Positions 50,825-61,049 are shown, numbered from the stretch's first letter. The stretch: 64,000 bases of DNA from Bacteroidales bacterium (GCA_017882335.1 JADGPR010000005.1:1-64000), one strand, 5' to 3'. A program made the numbers and translations. The notes: generated by a model from the sequence alone, not told the origin.

Positions 50825-51562
50825 ATGCGTTTCCTTCTTGGATTAATTGCACTCTTCATCATTCCGGGTTCGGCCCTTGCCTTCTGGGACGCATTGCTTG
50901 GCATCTCCCGTGATAAGGATCTCTGGATCCCCCTGATCTGCGGCTTCGGTGTGGGCATCCCGCTATATTTCACCGTGATCAAGAGAATCCCGTATATATC
51001 CACCTTCGAACATGAGCTCACCCATGCCCTGGTAGCATTACTCTTTTTCCGGAGGATCCATAAATTTATTGTGACTTCAAGGCGTGGTGGACAGGTGCAG
51101 TATTCGGGAAACTTCGGGGGCGAATTCGGAACGCTGCTCATCGGACTGGCGCCCTATTACCTCCCCACCTTCACCCTCATCGCCGTCCTGGTAAGGCCCA
51201 TCCTCCCGGCAGAATGGTTCCCATGGTTTGATGGTTTCATCGGGGCAACCCTTGCATTTCATATCTGCTCCACACCGGAAGAAACAAAACAAGCCTGGAC
51301 AAAACAAACCTTCGCCGGCGCCGGTGACAAGCAAAAGACCAAATCTGATATCGGAAAAGTGGGGTATATCTTCGCCTTCCTGGTCATTGCAGGATTCGGG
51401 ATATTCCTCATGGGATTGGCTTTGCAACTGATCGGCTCCGGTTATGCGGGAACCTGGTCGTTCCTGAAACAGGTTGGGATAACTTCCTATCAGATATATG
51501 CTACACTGATCCTGGAAATTTACACCGATCTCGCCCCAATCCTGAAGCAATGGTTTTCGTGA
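50825..51562 (+). CDS. M50-like membrane metallopeptidase (HExxH)
   Basis: A 245-residue membrane protein with about five hydrophobic segments. The zinc motif FEHELTHAL (His63, Glu64, His67) is directly after a short loop, and GFIGATLAFHICSTPEE could supply the third ligand region. This fits the M50B (YfkI/YjjP-like) uncharacterised bacterial group rather than RseP. Substrate unknown; a possible role is intramembrane cleavage. Start at 50825 follows the repeat block; the upstream frame is only repeat. Confidence 0.78.
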   Translation: MRFLLGLIALFIIPGSALAFWDALLGISRDKDLWIPLICGFGVGIPLYFTVIKRIPYISTFEHELTHALVALLFFRRIHKFIVTSRRGGQVQYSGNFGGEFGTLLIGLAPYYLPTFTLIAVLVRPILPAEWFPWFDGFIGATLAFHICSTPEETKQAWTKQTFAGAGDKQKTKSDIGKVGYIFAFLVIAGFGIFLMGLALQLIGSGYAGTWSFLKQVGITSYQIYATLILEIYTDLAPILKQWFS

Positions 51563-51709
51563 CGCTCTTATATTGAGTGTGTGCGGATTTAATTTGGATG
51601 GTTAATCGAAATTCTAGATGAATTTTAAACAGTCTTTTAATTTTTTTGTTGAGTTTCCTCTTTTTACTCACCAGTTCACACGTTCACTATCCGCCGCCGC
51701 GGACACCAA

Positions 51710-52084
51710 TTACTCTGTCAGTTCCTGCTCAAACAATTCCCGGTCTTTTTTCGACAATGAAGGACAATCGAGCATGGCTTTCCGCAACTCGCGGTTGAAT
51801 TTTTTGGTGAATTTCTGATCCTTGACCTTCTCACCATATTTTTCGTTGAATTCCCTGTACACGATTGTCATTTCATTCTGCAACTGATTGGACTGCGAAC
51901 GGAGGCTCTTCATGGTGACAGAATCCGCGGGATTGGCGGCTCTCATCTTGTTCAGGTTCTCAATGTTCCGGCACATTGCATCACCGATCCTGGCAGCATC
52001 TTTTTTCAATTCTCGGTTTCCGCAACCGGAAAAAAGCAGCACAACGCCAAAAATAGCAGGGAGAAATATGGTTTTAAAGTTCAT
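51710..52084 (-). CDS. small lipoprotein of unknown function
   Basis: A 124-residue lipoprotein (signal MNFKTIFLPAIFGVVLLFSGC with Cys21) and a helical, highly charged body (KKDAARIGDAMCRNIENLNKM, NQLQNEMTIVYREFNEKYGEK, ELRKAMLDCPSLSKKD). Two Cys near the ends (CRNIE and LDCPSL) could form a disulfide. No named family recognised. It follows aspS by 83 bp on the same strand, separated by a short-repeat run (AAAGTTCATAAAGTT). Confidence 0.72.
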   Translation of the reverse strand: MNFKTIFLPAIFGVVLLFSGCGNRELKKDAARIGDAMCRNIENLNKMRAANPADSVTMKSLRSQSNQLQNEMTIVYREFNEKYGEKVKDQKFTKKFNRELRKAMLDCPSLSKKDRELFEQELTE

Positions 52085-52165
52085 ATGAAAGTTTATAAAG
52101 TTCTTAAAGTTATAAAGTTCATAAAGTCACAGAGTCACAAATGACTAAATAACTCACCTTTCACT
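52085..52165. repeat. TTATAAAGTTC repeats between aspS and the lipoprotein gene
   Basis: Imperfect GTTTATAAAGTTCTTAAAG-type units of 8-11 nt, then CACAGAGTCACAAATGAC. No gene is seen. Confidence 0.5.
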
Positions 52166-52167
52166 AT

Positions 52168-53931
52168 TCACAACTCACCATTCACTAGTTTTATATTCAA
52201 CTCTTTCAATTGTTCGTCGCTAATCCGGGCAGGTGTATCTATCATCACGTCTCTTCCGGAATTGTTTTTCGGGAAGGCCATAAAATCCCGTATCGATTCG
52301 CCTCCGCCAAAGATGGTACACCAGCGGTCGAAACCGAAAGCAATGCCACCGTGGGGAGGAGCTCCATATTCAAATGCATTCATCAGGAATCCGAATTGTT
52401 CCTGGGCAAGTTCGTCAGTGAAACCAAGCACCTGGAACATTTTCTTCTGCAGGTCGCGGTTATGGATACGGATCGATCCGCCGCCTATCTCCACGCCGTT
52501 AATGACGAGGTCGTATGCATTTGCCCTCACGGCTCCCGGGTTAGTCTCGAGCAAGGGGATATCCTGCGGGACCGGGGAGGTGAACGGATGATGCTTTGCA
52601 TAGAAACGTTTTGACGCCTCATCCCATTCGAGCAACGGGAAATTGACCACCCAGAGGGGCTTGAAAATCGTAAGATCCATCAGGCCAAGCCGTTTTCCCA
52701 TCTCCAACCTCAGCGTTCCGAGGGCAGTCCGGGTTTTTTCCGTCTTTCCGGCCATGATCAGCATCAGGTCACCGGGAATAGCAGAAAATTTTCCGGCAAT
52801 GGTTTTCAGTTCATCCGGAGAATAAAATTTATCGACTGACGATTTCAGTGTACCGTCGGTTCCATAACGGATATAAACCAAACCCGATGCGCCGACCTGC
52901 GGGCGTTTCACCCATTCGGTCAGTTCATCAAGTTGCTTGCGGGAATATTCAGCACATCCTGCAGCATTGATTCCAACAACCAGTTCCGCGTCGTCAAAAA
53001 CCTTGAAGCCATTGCCTTTCATGGTTTCGTTCAGTTCCACGAGTTTCATCCCGAACCGGATATCCGGCTTATCGCTGCCATATTCGCGCATGGCTGCATC
53101 GTATTCGATTCTCGGGAATTCACCGGGGGCAAAGCCTTTCTCCTGCATAAACAGGTATTTGGCAAGTCCCTCGAAGGTGGCGAGAATATCATCTTGCGTC
53201 ACAAACGACATTTCGCAGTCGATCTGTGAAAATTCCGGCTGGCGGTCGGCACGGAGATCCTCGTCGCGGAAACATTTCACGATCTGAAAGTACCGGTCGA
53301 AACCCGCAACCATCAATAATTGTTTGAATGTTTGTGGGGATTGAGGCAGTGCATAAAACTGTCCCGGGTTCATCCTTGAGGGAACGACAAAATCGCGTGC
53401 TCCTTCCGGCGTGGATTTAATGAGGACCGGGGTTTCGATCTCGATGAAACCCTGTTCATTCATGTAATTCCGGGTGAGGATGGCCATGCGGTGGCGCAGT
53501 TCGAGGTTCTTTCTGACCACATTCCGGCGGAGATCAAGGTAACGGTATTTCATACGAAGTTCTTCACCCCCATCGGTATTATCTTCGATAGTGAAAGGAG
53601 GGATCTTTGACTCATTAAGAATTTCCAAAGAGGCTAAGGATTCTATAATAATTTCAATATCGCCTGTAGGTATATTAGGGTTCTTGCTCGAACGTTCAGC
53701 TACAATTCCGGTTGCCGAAATCACAAATTCGCGACCTAAACTATTTACTTCATTAAATTCGTCACGATTCAAAAATCTTCTTATCGTGAGTTGGGTGATT
53801 CCATAACGATCTCTCAAATCGATAAAAATCATTGCACCCATAGTGCGGACCCGCTGAATCCATCCGCATAGGGTCACCTTTTGACCGACATTCTGCATGT
53901 TCAATTCCCCGCAGGTATGTGTGCGTAACAT
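52168..53931 (-). CDS. aspS: aspartate--tRNA ligase
   Basis: A 587-residue class II aminoacyl-tRNA synthetase of the long bacterial type. Seen: an OB-fold anticodon domain ([26 protein letters not shown]), motif 2 ([24 protein letters not shown]), a bacterial GAD insert (about residues 280-420), and motif 3 (GIAFGFDRW with the conserved Arg). The ATG is at 53931; on the minus strand TACATTTGC (53962-53955) gives a -7 box about 24 bp upstream. It attaches Asp to tRNA-Asp; without Gln/Asn amidotransferase data it is not clear if it is discriminating. Confidence 0.97.
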   Translation of the reverse strand: MLRTHTCGELNMQNVGQKVTLCGWIQRVRTMGAMIFIDLRDRYGITQLTIRRFLNRDEFNEVNSLGREFVISATGIVAERSSKNPNIPTGDIEIIIESLASLEILNESKIPPFTIEDNTDGGEELRMKYRYLDLRRNVVRKNLELRHRMAILTRNYMNEQGFIEIETPVLIKSTPEGARDFVVPSRMNPGQFYALPQSPQTFKQLLMVAGFDRYFQIVKCFRDEDLRADRQPEFSQIDCEMSFVTQDDILATFEGLAKYLFMQEKGFAPGEFPRIEYDAAMREYGSDKPDIRFGMKLVELNETMKGNGFKVFDDAELVVGINAAGCAEYSRKQLDELTEWVKRPQVGASGLVYIRYGTDGTLKSSVDKFYSPDELKTIAGKFSAIPGDLMLIMAGKTEKTRTALGTLRLEMGKRLGLMDLTIFKPLWVVNFPLLEWDEASKRFYAKHHPFTSPVPQDIPLLETNPGAVRANAYDLVINGVEIGGGSIRIHNRDLQKKMFQVLGFTDELAQEQFGFLMNAFEYGAPPHGGIAFGFDRWCTIFGGGESIRDFMAFPKNNSGRDVMIDTPARISDEQLKELNIKLVNGEL

Positions 53932-53976
53932 GTTTAGTAGATTTTATTTACTTGCAAATGTAAGAAAAAGATACTG

Positions 53977-54015
53977 CATCCAGTATCCAGTATCCAGCGT
54001 CCAGCATCCAGCATC
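53977..54015. repeat. CATCCAG heptamer repeat
   Basis: CATCCAGTATCCAGTATCCAGCGTCCAGCATCCAGCATC has five 7-nt units of type CATCCAG, between aspS and the alpha-2-macroglobulin gene. Confidence 0.7.
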
Positions 54016-54021
54016 TGTTTG

Positions 54022-57000
54022 CTATCGTCTAACTTTTACCCTGATTCCTTCAGAATGTGCTCCGAATTCAGGAGCATACATGCATTGTACCGTTGTGATT
54101 CCGTTCGAATATTCACCGGCGGCATTCACCATCAGCGGATATTCAAAAACCCAGGTCCCTTTCGGGAGGTAATCGAAGAAGAAATTATTTGATACATCTG
54201 AAATCGACTGGTAATAACCCAATCCATCCTGGTAGCGGTAACCCGACAACTGCTCAGAGGTCAGTGGTTCAAAGGCCGATGCCCGCATATCTTTCATGTG
54301 AACGAATTCGAGGTTCCTGTCCACCGTCAAGATAATCCTGACAATAATTTTGTCACCCACCTTAAGGCTTTCCCCTAAATGCGTCTGTCCATTCGTAATT
54401 CGTAATTCGTAATTCGTAATTGGTTGAAGCACCTTCCCGGTTGGCGTTACCCTCTCAATGAAGATTTTCTTCTCCAGTTTGAGCGGCGTAGCATGTGGCG
54501 TGATCTTGTCGAGATCTTCAAAATACTGCCAGTACAAAGCCCCCCAGGCCACGCCTTCATTGGTCCGGGTGATGGTTACATTTCCCATTTCCGGCCGGAT
54601 CTCTTTACCATCGCTGTTTATCTGGAAATAGCCGGTTCCGGCTTCCACCTTGGTATCGGTAAGTTTCTGCGGGTCGATGACCTCGTTTCCCAGGTTGATC
54701 TTAACACCGGGATCTTCCGCCAGAAGATCCGTTCCGCGAAGAAGCAATGCATAACAGGCTTCTGCAGTGGCACGGCCGGTTTTCCAGTCCTGTGTCTGTT
54801 TTTGCTTCAGCAGCCAGACCTTCATTTCGTCCACCGGTTTCGGATCAGCTATAATTTCTTCATATGCCTCGATCAGAAGTGCCTGGGTTTCAACGGGTGC
54901 CTGGTACCATTCATAGCCACCTTGCGTCGCCCAGTACATTCCCATCTCCGGTGAATGAAGGGCTTTTTCAGAAAGCGATTTGAGAATGGCGGCAGGAACG
55001 GTTTTATTCCCCAGCCGGTTCAACGCAAGCCCGATCATGCCCTGGCAATAAAGGTCATTTTGCAGCCAGTATCTTTCTGCCTGTTGCTGGAAATACTGGA
55101 AAGCGGTTTTCGTGTCGCCATTGGCTTTCAAAGGAATGTCGGAGAGATAATAGCTCCGGGCATACAGGTACTGGATCTGTGTAGTCCCGAGATGGTTCTC
55201 ATCCATCTTAGCGGGATAATATTTTTTGATGTCGTTGTAATCCTTTACAAGTTCACCATCAAGGCAGGCTATTGCCTTGTTCAGCATATTCCAGGTATCC
55301 TTGTCTTCACGGATATTTTTAATTCCAAGATGATCCATGTGTCCCAGGCCGGTAATGATATCCTGGGTGATGTACCGGTTTTCCGACATTCCGTCAAACC
55401 ACGGCCATCCACCGGAGGACAACTGCATCTTCTGCAGTTTTTTCAGGTTCTGATCAAGCCTTCCGGAAAGGGTATTCAGGTCGAAGAGCATTGCCAACCG
55501 CTGTTTCCGTTGCGATTCATCTTTTGCTTCCAGCACCCAGGGGGTTTCCTGGAGCATGGCTGATTTCAGTTGCTGGTTCTTTTCGAGATTCGACAGCAGT
55601 GCATCGGGCGTAACGTTCTTCCAGCTTTCGAAAACCTTTTTTATCTTCGGATTCGAGTTGGCAATGAACGAAGCGATGCTGTTCGCATAGAAAGAACGAA
55701 AAATATTATCTGCATTCGGATAGGCCGGTTCATCCAGGGCCGAAAGCGCCTGGATCGCATACCATGCCGGGTTCGATGCAAATTCCAGGGTTAGCTTATA
55801 ATTTTTTAAAGTTTTGCCCGTGGAGGAATTGAGCAACTTATCGAATTTGAAATCAAACGAACCCTTTCCTCTTACCGGCAGCGGCAAAGTCTCGGTTACC
55901 AGCATGCGGTTTGTCAGAACCGGAAATGCTTTTTCTTCCCCGTCGCTGAAATTGCCTGCCTTTGCCGTGATACGATACTGAAGAACTGAAAGGGAAGGAT
56001 CGTGCGGAATTGCCAGGCTCCATTGGAATGCGGAACTTTGCCCGGCAGGCAGGCTGAAGACCTGGGTTTGATTGGCTGAGATCACCAGGTTGACCGTCTT
56101 TTGTGTCAATGCATCCGACAGCTCCAACATAACTTCCCCGGTCAATGCCCGTTCACTGAGGTTGACCACCTTTGCACTGAATACGAGCGTATCGCCCTGG
56201 CGAACAAACCGGGGTGAATTCGGGAATACCATCAGGTCTTTATGGGTCAGGATCTCTTTTTCGGTGAACCCGTAATCCAGTTGCTTCGTATAAGCGAACC
56301 CGAGGATCTTCCATTTTGTCAGTGATTCCGGCAAGGTGAATTTCACATCAAGGTTTCCTGCCGAATCGGTTACAAGAGACGGATAGAAGAATACCGTTTC
56401 CCGGAAATCCCTCCGGATCTGCACTCCTGCCTGTTTTTCGACCTTTGGTGCGGCTTTATTCGTTTCTCCCGATCTCCCGTCAAGGGATGCAGTGGGGGGA
56501 GGAGGGGGTGGAATTGTTTCATCTTTGGATACTGCGTCGGCAGCTATCATGGGCGCTATAAATCCTGCAGACTTGGCCATTTGCATACGGGCACCACCAT
56601 ACTCCCGATAACGCCCACCGCCAACCAACCCGAAACCGAACCAGTTCAACTCTTCATAAGTGGGAAAGAAATATTCTCCGCTGGTATAATTCAGTGGATA
56701 GTATAAACCCGACGAAGTCCGGAATCCCCCGCTGACCTCCCAGGGAAGGGACGAATAATAGTCATGCAAAACAGAAAACGACCAACTATTGGGAGCAAAT
56801 ACATCCAGGGAGGCATCATACATGGCCGTGAGATATTCTGCCTTCACACCTTTCTTCGCCGCATCGGTGATCCGGATCTTCCATTCTTCCTGTTGTCCGG
56901 GATATAACTTATTGCGGAACGTTTCGAATTTGATGTCGAGTTTTTTATTTGTATAGGGAACATATACCCACTCGCTATGCTGGAAAGACCTGTTATACCG

Positions 57001-60000
57001 GATAAATACAAAATTCACGGAAAAATTTCCTCTGAACTTTTCCAGGATAGGAATCTCAACTAGCACCTGGTTGTTGCTGAGCTTTAACCATTGCCTCGAG
57101 AATAGCGTATCGTGTAATTGGATTTCATAAAGCACATTTACATTTTCCGCTCTTGAACCTACCAGGAATTTTGCCTTCTCTCCGGGCTCACCGCTTGTTT
57201 TAACAGGTAAAAACCAATCTATTTCCGGCACCGGGACCGTGGTGGATGAAGGATTATAGATCACAAAGGTGGCTTTTTGTTCAACCTCTTCCTCATAAGG
57301 ATCCTTTGCCTTCAACGTCAGCAGGTAAGTGCCCTGAGGCAGTACTGCGCCATCTGCCATCCGCCACTGTCCATCTGCAGACCGTGAGGCAATTTGTGAG
57401 AAACGGAAAAGAGAATCCGTTGCTGTATTGATTTCTTTTTTCAGGATATCTTGTTCAACCGGCCATTTGGCTATGATATTCTCATCTGCATAAACATTAT
57501 TCGGGAAAGTGGAATGAAAATCCTTTTCTGTCATCCCCACGAATTCCGGTTTTGCCCATTGGCGCAACACAAAAAACCGGTCGGGTTGACGCAGGCGCTG
57601 AATGCTCACGGTGACGGTCGTGGGGGTCTTGCGCCCATTCAGGTTGGTCGCAGTCAGGTGAAACAACGTATCCCGGGCAGGATCCAGCTTTTCCGGAACA
57701 TCCATCCCTACCAGCAGCGAAATATAACCGACAGAAACACTTTCATTGGCCGACTGTGTTTCACCGTTGATATCAGTCACATCAGCAAAAATCACATAAT
57801 CGAATACCGGTTTTGAAGATTTATTGATGGAAAGATCCGGAACAGCCTTAAACTTTACATTAAAGCTGCCGTCACCAGTTGTTTTCAAGACACCTTGCAT
57901 GATCTCCGTTTCCGGGATGGAAGGCATGGGAAACCACCATCCTCTTTCCCGGAAAGGAAAACGTGCCGAACGTACCACCCGGTATTTCACGGCCGCGCCA
58001 TCGATATTGTTTCCGGCATAAGCCACGGCTTTCCCGGTAAGCGTCACGCTGTCGTTGAGACGGTAATTTCCTTCAACAGGGACGAAGGAAACTTCAAAGG
58101 TTGGACGTTTATATTCCTCAACGGAAATAGTGGCTGAACCGGAGCCATTCGAAATGGTCATGGTTCCCGGTAACAATCCCTGGGGGATCACAAATGATCC
58201 GTTAAACGAACCGAATTCATTGCTGGTGAAAGTCTGTTCGGCAATCTTCTGGCTGTTTACATCGGTAAATACCGTGGTAGTCTGTAGCCCCGGTTTAATG
58301 CTGAGATTATCGCCCTTCTTTTCAAGCAGGATTCCTTTGAAATAAATTATTTGCCCAGGCCTGTAGATGCCCCGGTCGGTGAAAAAGAATGTTTTCAGGG
58401 TTGTTTTCTCATTGATTTCATTCACGGGATACTGGTAATAATTCCCGGTAATGAAGAGATCGTCCTTCATCCTCAAGCGCAGGAATACATTGTTGTACGA
58501 TAAATTCTGCGGCACTGCCGGCAGGGAAAAGTGTCCGTTTTCGTCGGTCACATACTCTCCGAGTTTCTGATTTTCCCACTTCTTTATTTTTAAGTTATAG
58601 TCTTTGTGAAATACTTCAGCAACGAAGTTTTTCAGGGGAATTCCGGTTTCCCTGTCGAGGATGTAGAATTCCTCTTCACTTTTTTCATTCCGCTGGCTGA
58701 TGTAACTGATCTGCGTGGAAAAGAAAGGCGCCCAAGTGATCACCTGACCGGCATCTTTGAATTCCGGGTCAGAGGAAGCGATCAGGATATAAAATCCCAC
58801 CGCCAATTCGGGAATGAGAATCTCCATGCGGTGTGACTGGAAATCGCCGTCGTTGGGCAGATCCAGCGACCAATTATTCTGAAAAGCCAGACCGGTATAA
58901 TACGAAACCAATTCTTCACGGGAACTGTTCATGGTCTTTTCCTGGTTGACCTCCGAATCTGTTTTTACAAGCCTGAAATAGAGGGTTTTCACGTTCCGGA
59001 ATTCGATCAAAGCCAGGGATGGTTTTAATGGTACAACAGCATATTCGGTCTGGACCTGTAATGCAGGTTTTTCGATCTCACCGGCCAGCAACTTGCAATT
59101 GTTGGCTCCCGTGCTTTGTGGAAAACGGTCAATTGCATGGGTACAATAATCAAACGCTTCCTTCAGGTTCCATTTGTATTTCTGTGATTCGCCCGGGCTG
59201 TATTGTGAACCGTGTTCTTTGAGGAAAGAGGCAATGGAGTATGTAATATCGGTTGAATAAGGAGACGCCATGTGTGTTTGTTCCAGTTTTTTCAATGCGT
59301 CAAGGCAAAGGCTGTCTTTCCCATTGATGATGGAATTGTCTTTCAGGAACTCAAAACGGTGAATTTCTTCGTCGATCAGTGCGCGGGGATCTTTGTCATT
59401 GGAATGGAAGGTTGCAAGATCATGGTATATCTTCAGCGCATAAGCAAGAAATGATGAAGAATCTAAAGGCAATTCCAGCTTCATTGCTGCAAACTCATGT
59501 ACCTGCCGGAAATAGGAAGTCTGATCAAGCGAAAAAGGTTCGGCAGAAACCTTGTCAGGGCTTTCATTTCCTGAAAAGTAATCCAGTGCACGCCAGCACA
59601 AAAAATCATACAGCGTAGGACGGTACCCGGTTTTGTTTTCCCCTGTCATTTTTGCAGCCTTCTTTCCCTGCGATTCCGGTTTTATCATGAGTTCCTCAAA
59701 GTTGCCGATCGGCAGTGACTGCAATAAGACAGGATTCTGGAGGGAAAGGAGATAGGTCCTAACTGTTTTACGCGTAAGGGTTTTTAGGTCCCAGGTCTGG
59801 ATGCTGTCGGAAGTTTTGTTCAGTACCTGTGTCCGGTCCTGGAAACGGTATCGGTTATTCTGGTAATAGGTCTGGTAGATCTCTGCAAGGATGGAATTCA
59901 GGATTTGACGGGCCGGTTCCCGGGATTGTTTGATCTCTGTCCGGATTTCCCTGATGGACGCAGTAACCGCCTCTTCCCTGTAATCTGCTTTCAGTTTCAG

Positions 60001-60273
60001 ACGGAATATAACAGCCTTGATGTATTGCGGATCGTTCTTCTCCTTTTTGGCCTGGTCGTAGATTTTATTAACAATCACAAGGGCGGATTTCGGAAGGCCC
60101 AGGTTTGATAATGAATCGACTTTTTTCCATTGACGATCGTAATAGCTGGCGAGCTGGCGAGTTGGTGAGTTGGCGAGTTGATGTGTCAGGGGTGATGAGT
60201 TTTGGGTTTGAGCGAAAAGTGAAAGGCTGGTGAAAAAAAGCACAAAGCCCAGAATGAAAGGTTTTGTTTTCAT
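54022..60273 (-). CDS. alpha-2-macroglobulin family protein
   Basis: A 2,083-residue envelope protein. Signal peptide MKTKPFILGFVLFFTSLSLF ending near AQ (residue 22). Several MG-type beta domains follow, with the MG2-like segment FFTDRGIYRPGQIIYFKG about a quarter along. A Pro/Ala-rich linker (PPPPPTASLDGRSG) precedes the C-terminal alpha2M region (VKFTLPESLTKWKILGFAYTK) and a helical toroid (SGGWPWFDGMSENRYIT). I see no GCGEQ thioester motif, so it is not the thioester type. Members trap or inhibit proteases in the periplasm, often with a partner transpeptidase; none is adjacent here. Two in-frame short-repeat insertions (60145-60181 and 54391-54422) are noted separately. Start at 60273 chosen for the signal peptide. 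Confidence 0.93.
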   Translation of the reverse strand: MKTKPFILGFVLFFTSLSLFAQTQNSSPLTHQLANSPTRQLASYYDRQWKKVDSLSNLGLPKSALVIVNKIYDQAKKEKNDPQYIKAVIFRLKLKADYREEAVTASIREIRTEIKQSREPARQILNSILAEIYQTYYQNNRYRFQDRTQVLNKTSDSIQTWDLKTLTRKTVRTYLLSLQNPVLLQSLPIGNFEELMIKPESQGKKAAKMTGENKTGYRPTLYDFLCWRALDYFSGNESPDKVSAEPFSLDQTSYFRQVHEFAAMKLELPLDSSSFLAYALKIYHDLATFHSNDKDPRALIDEEIHRFEFLKDNSIINGKDSLCLDALKKLEQTHMASPYSTDITYSIASFLKEHGSQYSPGESQKYKWNLKEAFDYCTHAIDRFPQSTGANNCKLLAGEIEKPALQVQTEYAVVPLKPSLALIEFRNVKTLYFRLVKTDSEVNQEKTMNSSREELVSYYTGLAFQNNWSLDLPNDGDFQSHRMEILIPELAVGFYILIASSDPEFKDAGQVITWAPFFSTQISYISQRNEKSEEEFYILDRETGIPLKNFVAEVFHKDYNLKIKKWENQKLGEYVTDENGHFSLPAVPQNLSYNNVFLRLRMKDDLFITGNYYQYPVNEINEKTTLKTFFFTDRGIYRPGQIIYFKGILLEKKGDNLSIKPGLQTTTVFTDVNSQKIAEQTFTSNEFGSFNGSFVIPQGLLPGTMTISNGSGSATISVEEYKRPTFEVSFVPVEGNYRLNDSVTLTGKAVAYAGNNIDGAAVKYRVVRSARFPFRERGWWFPMPSIPETEIMQGVLKTTGDGSFNVKFKAVPDLSINKSSKPVFDYVIFADVTDINGETQSANESVSVGYISLLVGMDVPEKLDPARDTLFHLTATNLNGRKTPTTVTVSIQRLRQPDRFFVLRQWAKPEFVGMTEKDFHSTFPNNVYADENIIAKWPVEQDILKKEINTATDSLFRFSQIASRSADGQWRMADGAVLPQGTYLLTLKAKDPYEEEVEQKATFVIYNPSSTTVPVPEIDWFLPVKTSGEPGEKAKFLVGSRAENVNVLYEIQLHDTLFSRQWLKLSNNQVLVEIPILEKFRGNFSVNFVFIRYNRSFQHSEWVYVPYTNKKLDIKFETFRNKLYPGQQEEWKIRITDAAKKGVKAEYLTAMYDASLDVFAPNSWSFSVLHDYYSSLPWEVSGGFRTSSGLYYPLNYTSGEYFFPTYEELNWFGFGLVGGGRYREYGGARMQMAKSAGFIAPMIAADAVSKDETIPPPPPPTASLDGRSGETNKAAPKVEKQAGVQIRRDFRETVFFYPSLVTDSAGNLDVKFTLPESLTKWKILGFAYTKQLDYGFTEKEILTHKDLMVFPNSPRFVRQGDTLVFSAKVVNLSERALTGEVMLELSDALTQKTVNLVISANQTQVFSLPAGQSSAFQWSLAIPHDPSLSVLQYRITAKAGNFSDGEEKAFPVLTNRMLVTETLPLPVRGKGSFDFKFDKLLNSSTGKTLKNYKLTLEFASNPAWYAIQALSALDEPAYPNADNIFRSFYANSIASFIANSNPKIKKVFESWKNVTPDALLSNLEKNQQLKSAMLQETPWVLEAKDESQRKQRLAMLFDLNTLSGRLDQNLKKLQKMQLSSGGWPWFDGMSENRYITQDIITGLGHMDHLGIKNIREDKDTWNMLNKAIACLDGELVKDYNDIKKYYPAKMDENHLGTTQIQYLYARSYYLSDIPLKANGDTKTAFQYFQQQAERYWLQNDLYCQGMIGLALNRLGNKTVPAAILKSLSEKALHSPEMGMYWATQGGYEWYQAPVETQALLIEAYEEIIADPKPVDEMKVWLLKQKQTQDWKTGRATAEACYALLLRGTDLLAEDPGVKINLGNEVIDPQKLTDTKVEAGTGYFQINSDGKEIRPEMGNVTITRTNEGVAWGALYWQYFEDLDKITPHATPLKLEKKIFIERVTPTGKVLQPITNYELRITNGQTHLGESLKVGDKIIVRIILTVDRNLEFVHMKDMRASAFEPLTSEQLSGYRYQDGLGYYQSISDVSNNFFFDYLPKGTWVFEYPLMVNAAGEYSNGITTVQCMYAPEFGAHSEGIRVKVRR
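54391..54422 (-). repeat. in-frame TTACGAA heptamer repeat in the alpha-2-macroglobulin gene
   Basis: Four TTACGAA units encode the stretch ITNYELRITN near the C-terminal end of the protein. The same heptamer type is otherwise intergenic. Confidence 0.75.
60145..60181 (-). repeat. in-frame GAGYTGGC octamer repeat at the alpha-2-macroglobulin N-terminus
   Basis: About five 8-nt units encode THQLANSPTRQLAS just after the signal peptide of the alpha-2-macroglobulin. The unit is the same as in the gaps at 43008 and 47213. Confidence 0.8.
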
Positions 60274-60497
60274 GGGGAAGGGAGTTTGATATGCAATAAT
60301 AAGAGAAACGGCTGAGGTAAGCAAAGATTGTACTATTTAGCTATGCTGCTATTGAAGAACCGAAAAATTCTTTGTGTTTATCTTAATTATTAAAGATTAA
60401 CCATAAAGCAGTGCAAAAAAATTTGGGTATTTCCGTATTACCTTTTTGAATATTCCCGATTAAGTAGAAATTAACATGTCAATCAACCAAAAAAAAG

Positions 60498-60528
60498 TTC
60501 TCGCAGATTTTACGCAAATTTTCGCAGA
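60498..60528 (+). repeat. left inverted repeat of the GxxExxY element
   Basis: A 31-nt sequence (TTCTCGCAGATTTTACGC and then AAATTTTCGCAGA) ending 3 bp before the GxxExxY start codon. Its reverse complement matches 60913-60942 with only about three mismatches and one gap. Confidence 0.8.
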
Positions 60529-60531
60529 AAG

Positions 60532-60912
60532 ATGTATACAGAAAACCAACTTTCTTACCTTATTAGAGGCGCTGCCTTCAAGGTTCATAGCACGTTAGGC
60601 CCGGGATTATTGGAATCAGTTTATGAAACTGCTTTGGAATTTGAACTGAAGGCTTTGAATCTTGAGGTCAAATCACAGATTGGAATATCAATGCATTATC
60701 AGAATATCCTATTTGATGTGGGTTACAGATTGGATTTGTTGATTGAAAATAAAGTGATCGTTGAGATCAAATCGGTTGATTTGTTGATTGATATTCATCA
60801 CAAACAATTACTGACATATATGAAACTCATGGATAAAAAGTTGGGATTGTTGATAAATTTCAATTCAACTTCGCTTAGCAAGTCAATTGTCAGAATTGTT
60901 AACAATCTCTGA
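60532..60912 (+). CDS. GxxExxY protein (PD-(D/E)XK nuclease-like)
   Basis: A 126-residue GxxExxY protein (TIGR04256/PDDEXK_3 type). Seen: AFKVHSTLGPGLLESVYETAL (the GxxExxY motif itself is GLLESVY), the candidate nuclease core Asp68 in YRLDLLIENK and Glu78-x-Lys80 in VEIKSVD, then HHKQLLTYMKL. This is a minimal restriction-endonuclease-like fold; biochemical activity is not known to me for this family. The gene lies 3 bp after and 0 bp before long inverted repeats, so it looks like the cargo of a minimal repeat-bounded element. A third copy of the repeat text is at 60997-61041. Confidence 0.9.
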   Translation: MYTENQLSYLIRGAAFKVHSTLGPGLLESVYETALEFELKALNLEVKSQIGISMHYQNILFDVGYRLDLLIENKVIVEIKSVDLLIDIHHKQLLTYMKLMDKKLGLLINFNSTSLSKSIVRIVNNL

Positions 60913-60942
60913 TCTGCGAAAATCAGCGTATATCTGCGAGAA
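60913..60942 (-). repeat. right inverted repeat of the GxxExxY element
   Basis: Starts at the base after the TGA stop: TCTGCGAAAATCAGCGTA then TATCTGCGAGAA. It is the near-exact reverse complement of 60498-60528. Confidence 0.8.
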
Positions 60943-60996
60943 ATTCTTCTTATAAAAAAAGAGTAATCATATTAAGGTCAATTGTCAACAACCAAT

Positions 60997-61041
60997 AATC
61001 TGCGTAAATCAGCGAGAAATCAGCGAAAATCTGCGAGAAAT
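60997..61041. repeat. third copy of the TCTGCG repeat
   Basis: Units such as AATCTGCGTAAATCAGCG, AGAAATCAGCGAAAAT and CTGCGAGAAAT follow the right repeat in the same orientation after about 55 bp. It may be an array from which the element was built. Confidence 0.6.
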
Positions 61042-61049
61042 ATTAAAAG

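Noticed and set aside
54022-60273. Thioester-type alpha-2-macroglobulin
   Set aside because: No GCGEQ-like thioester motif is found where it would be expected, so only the family and not the covalent trapping type is claimed.
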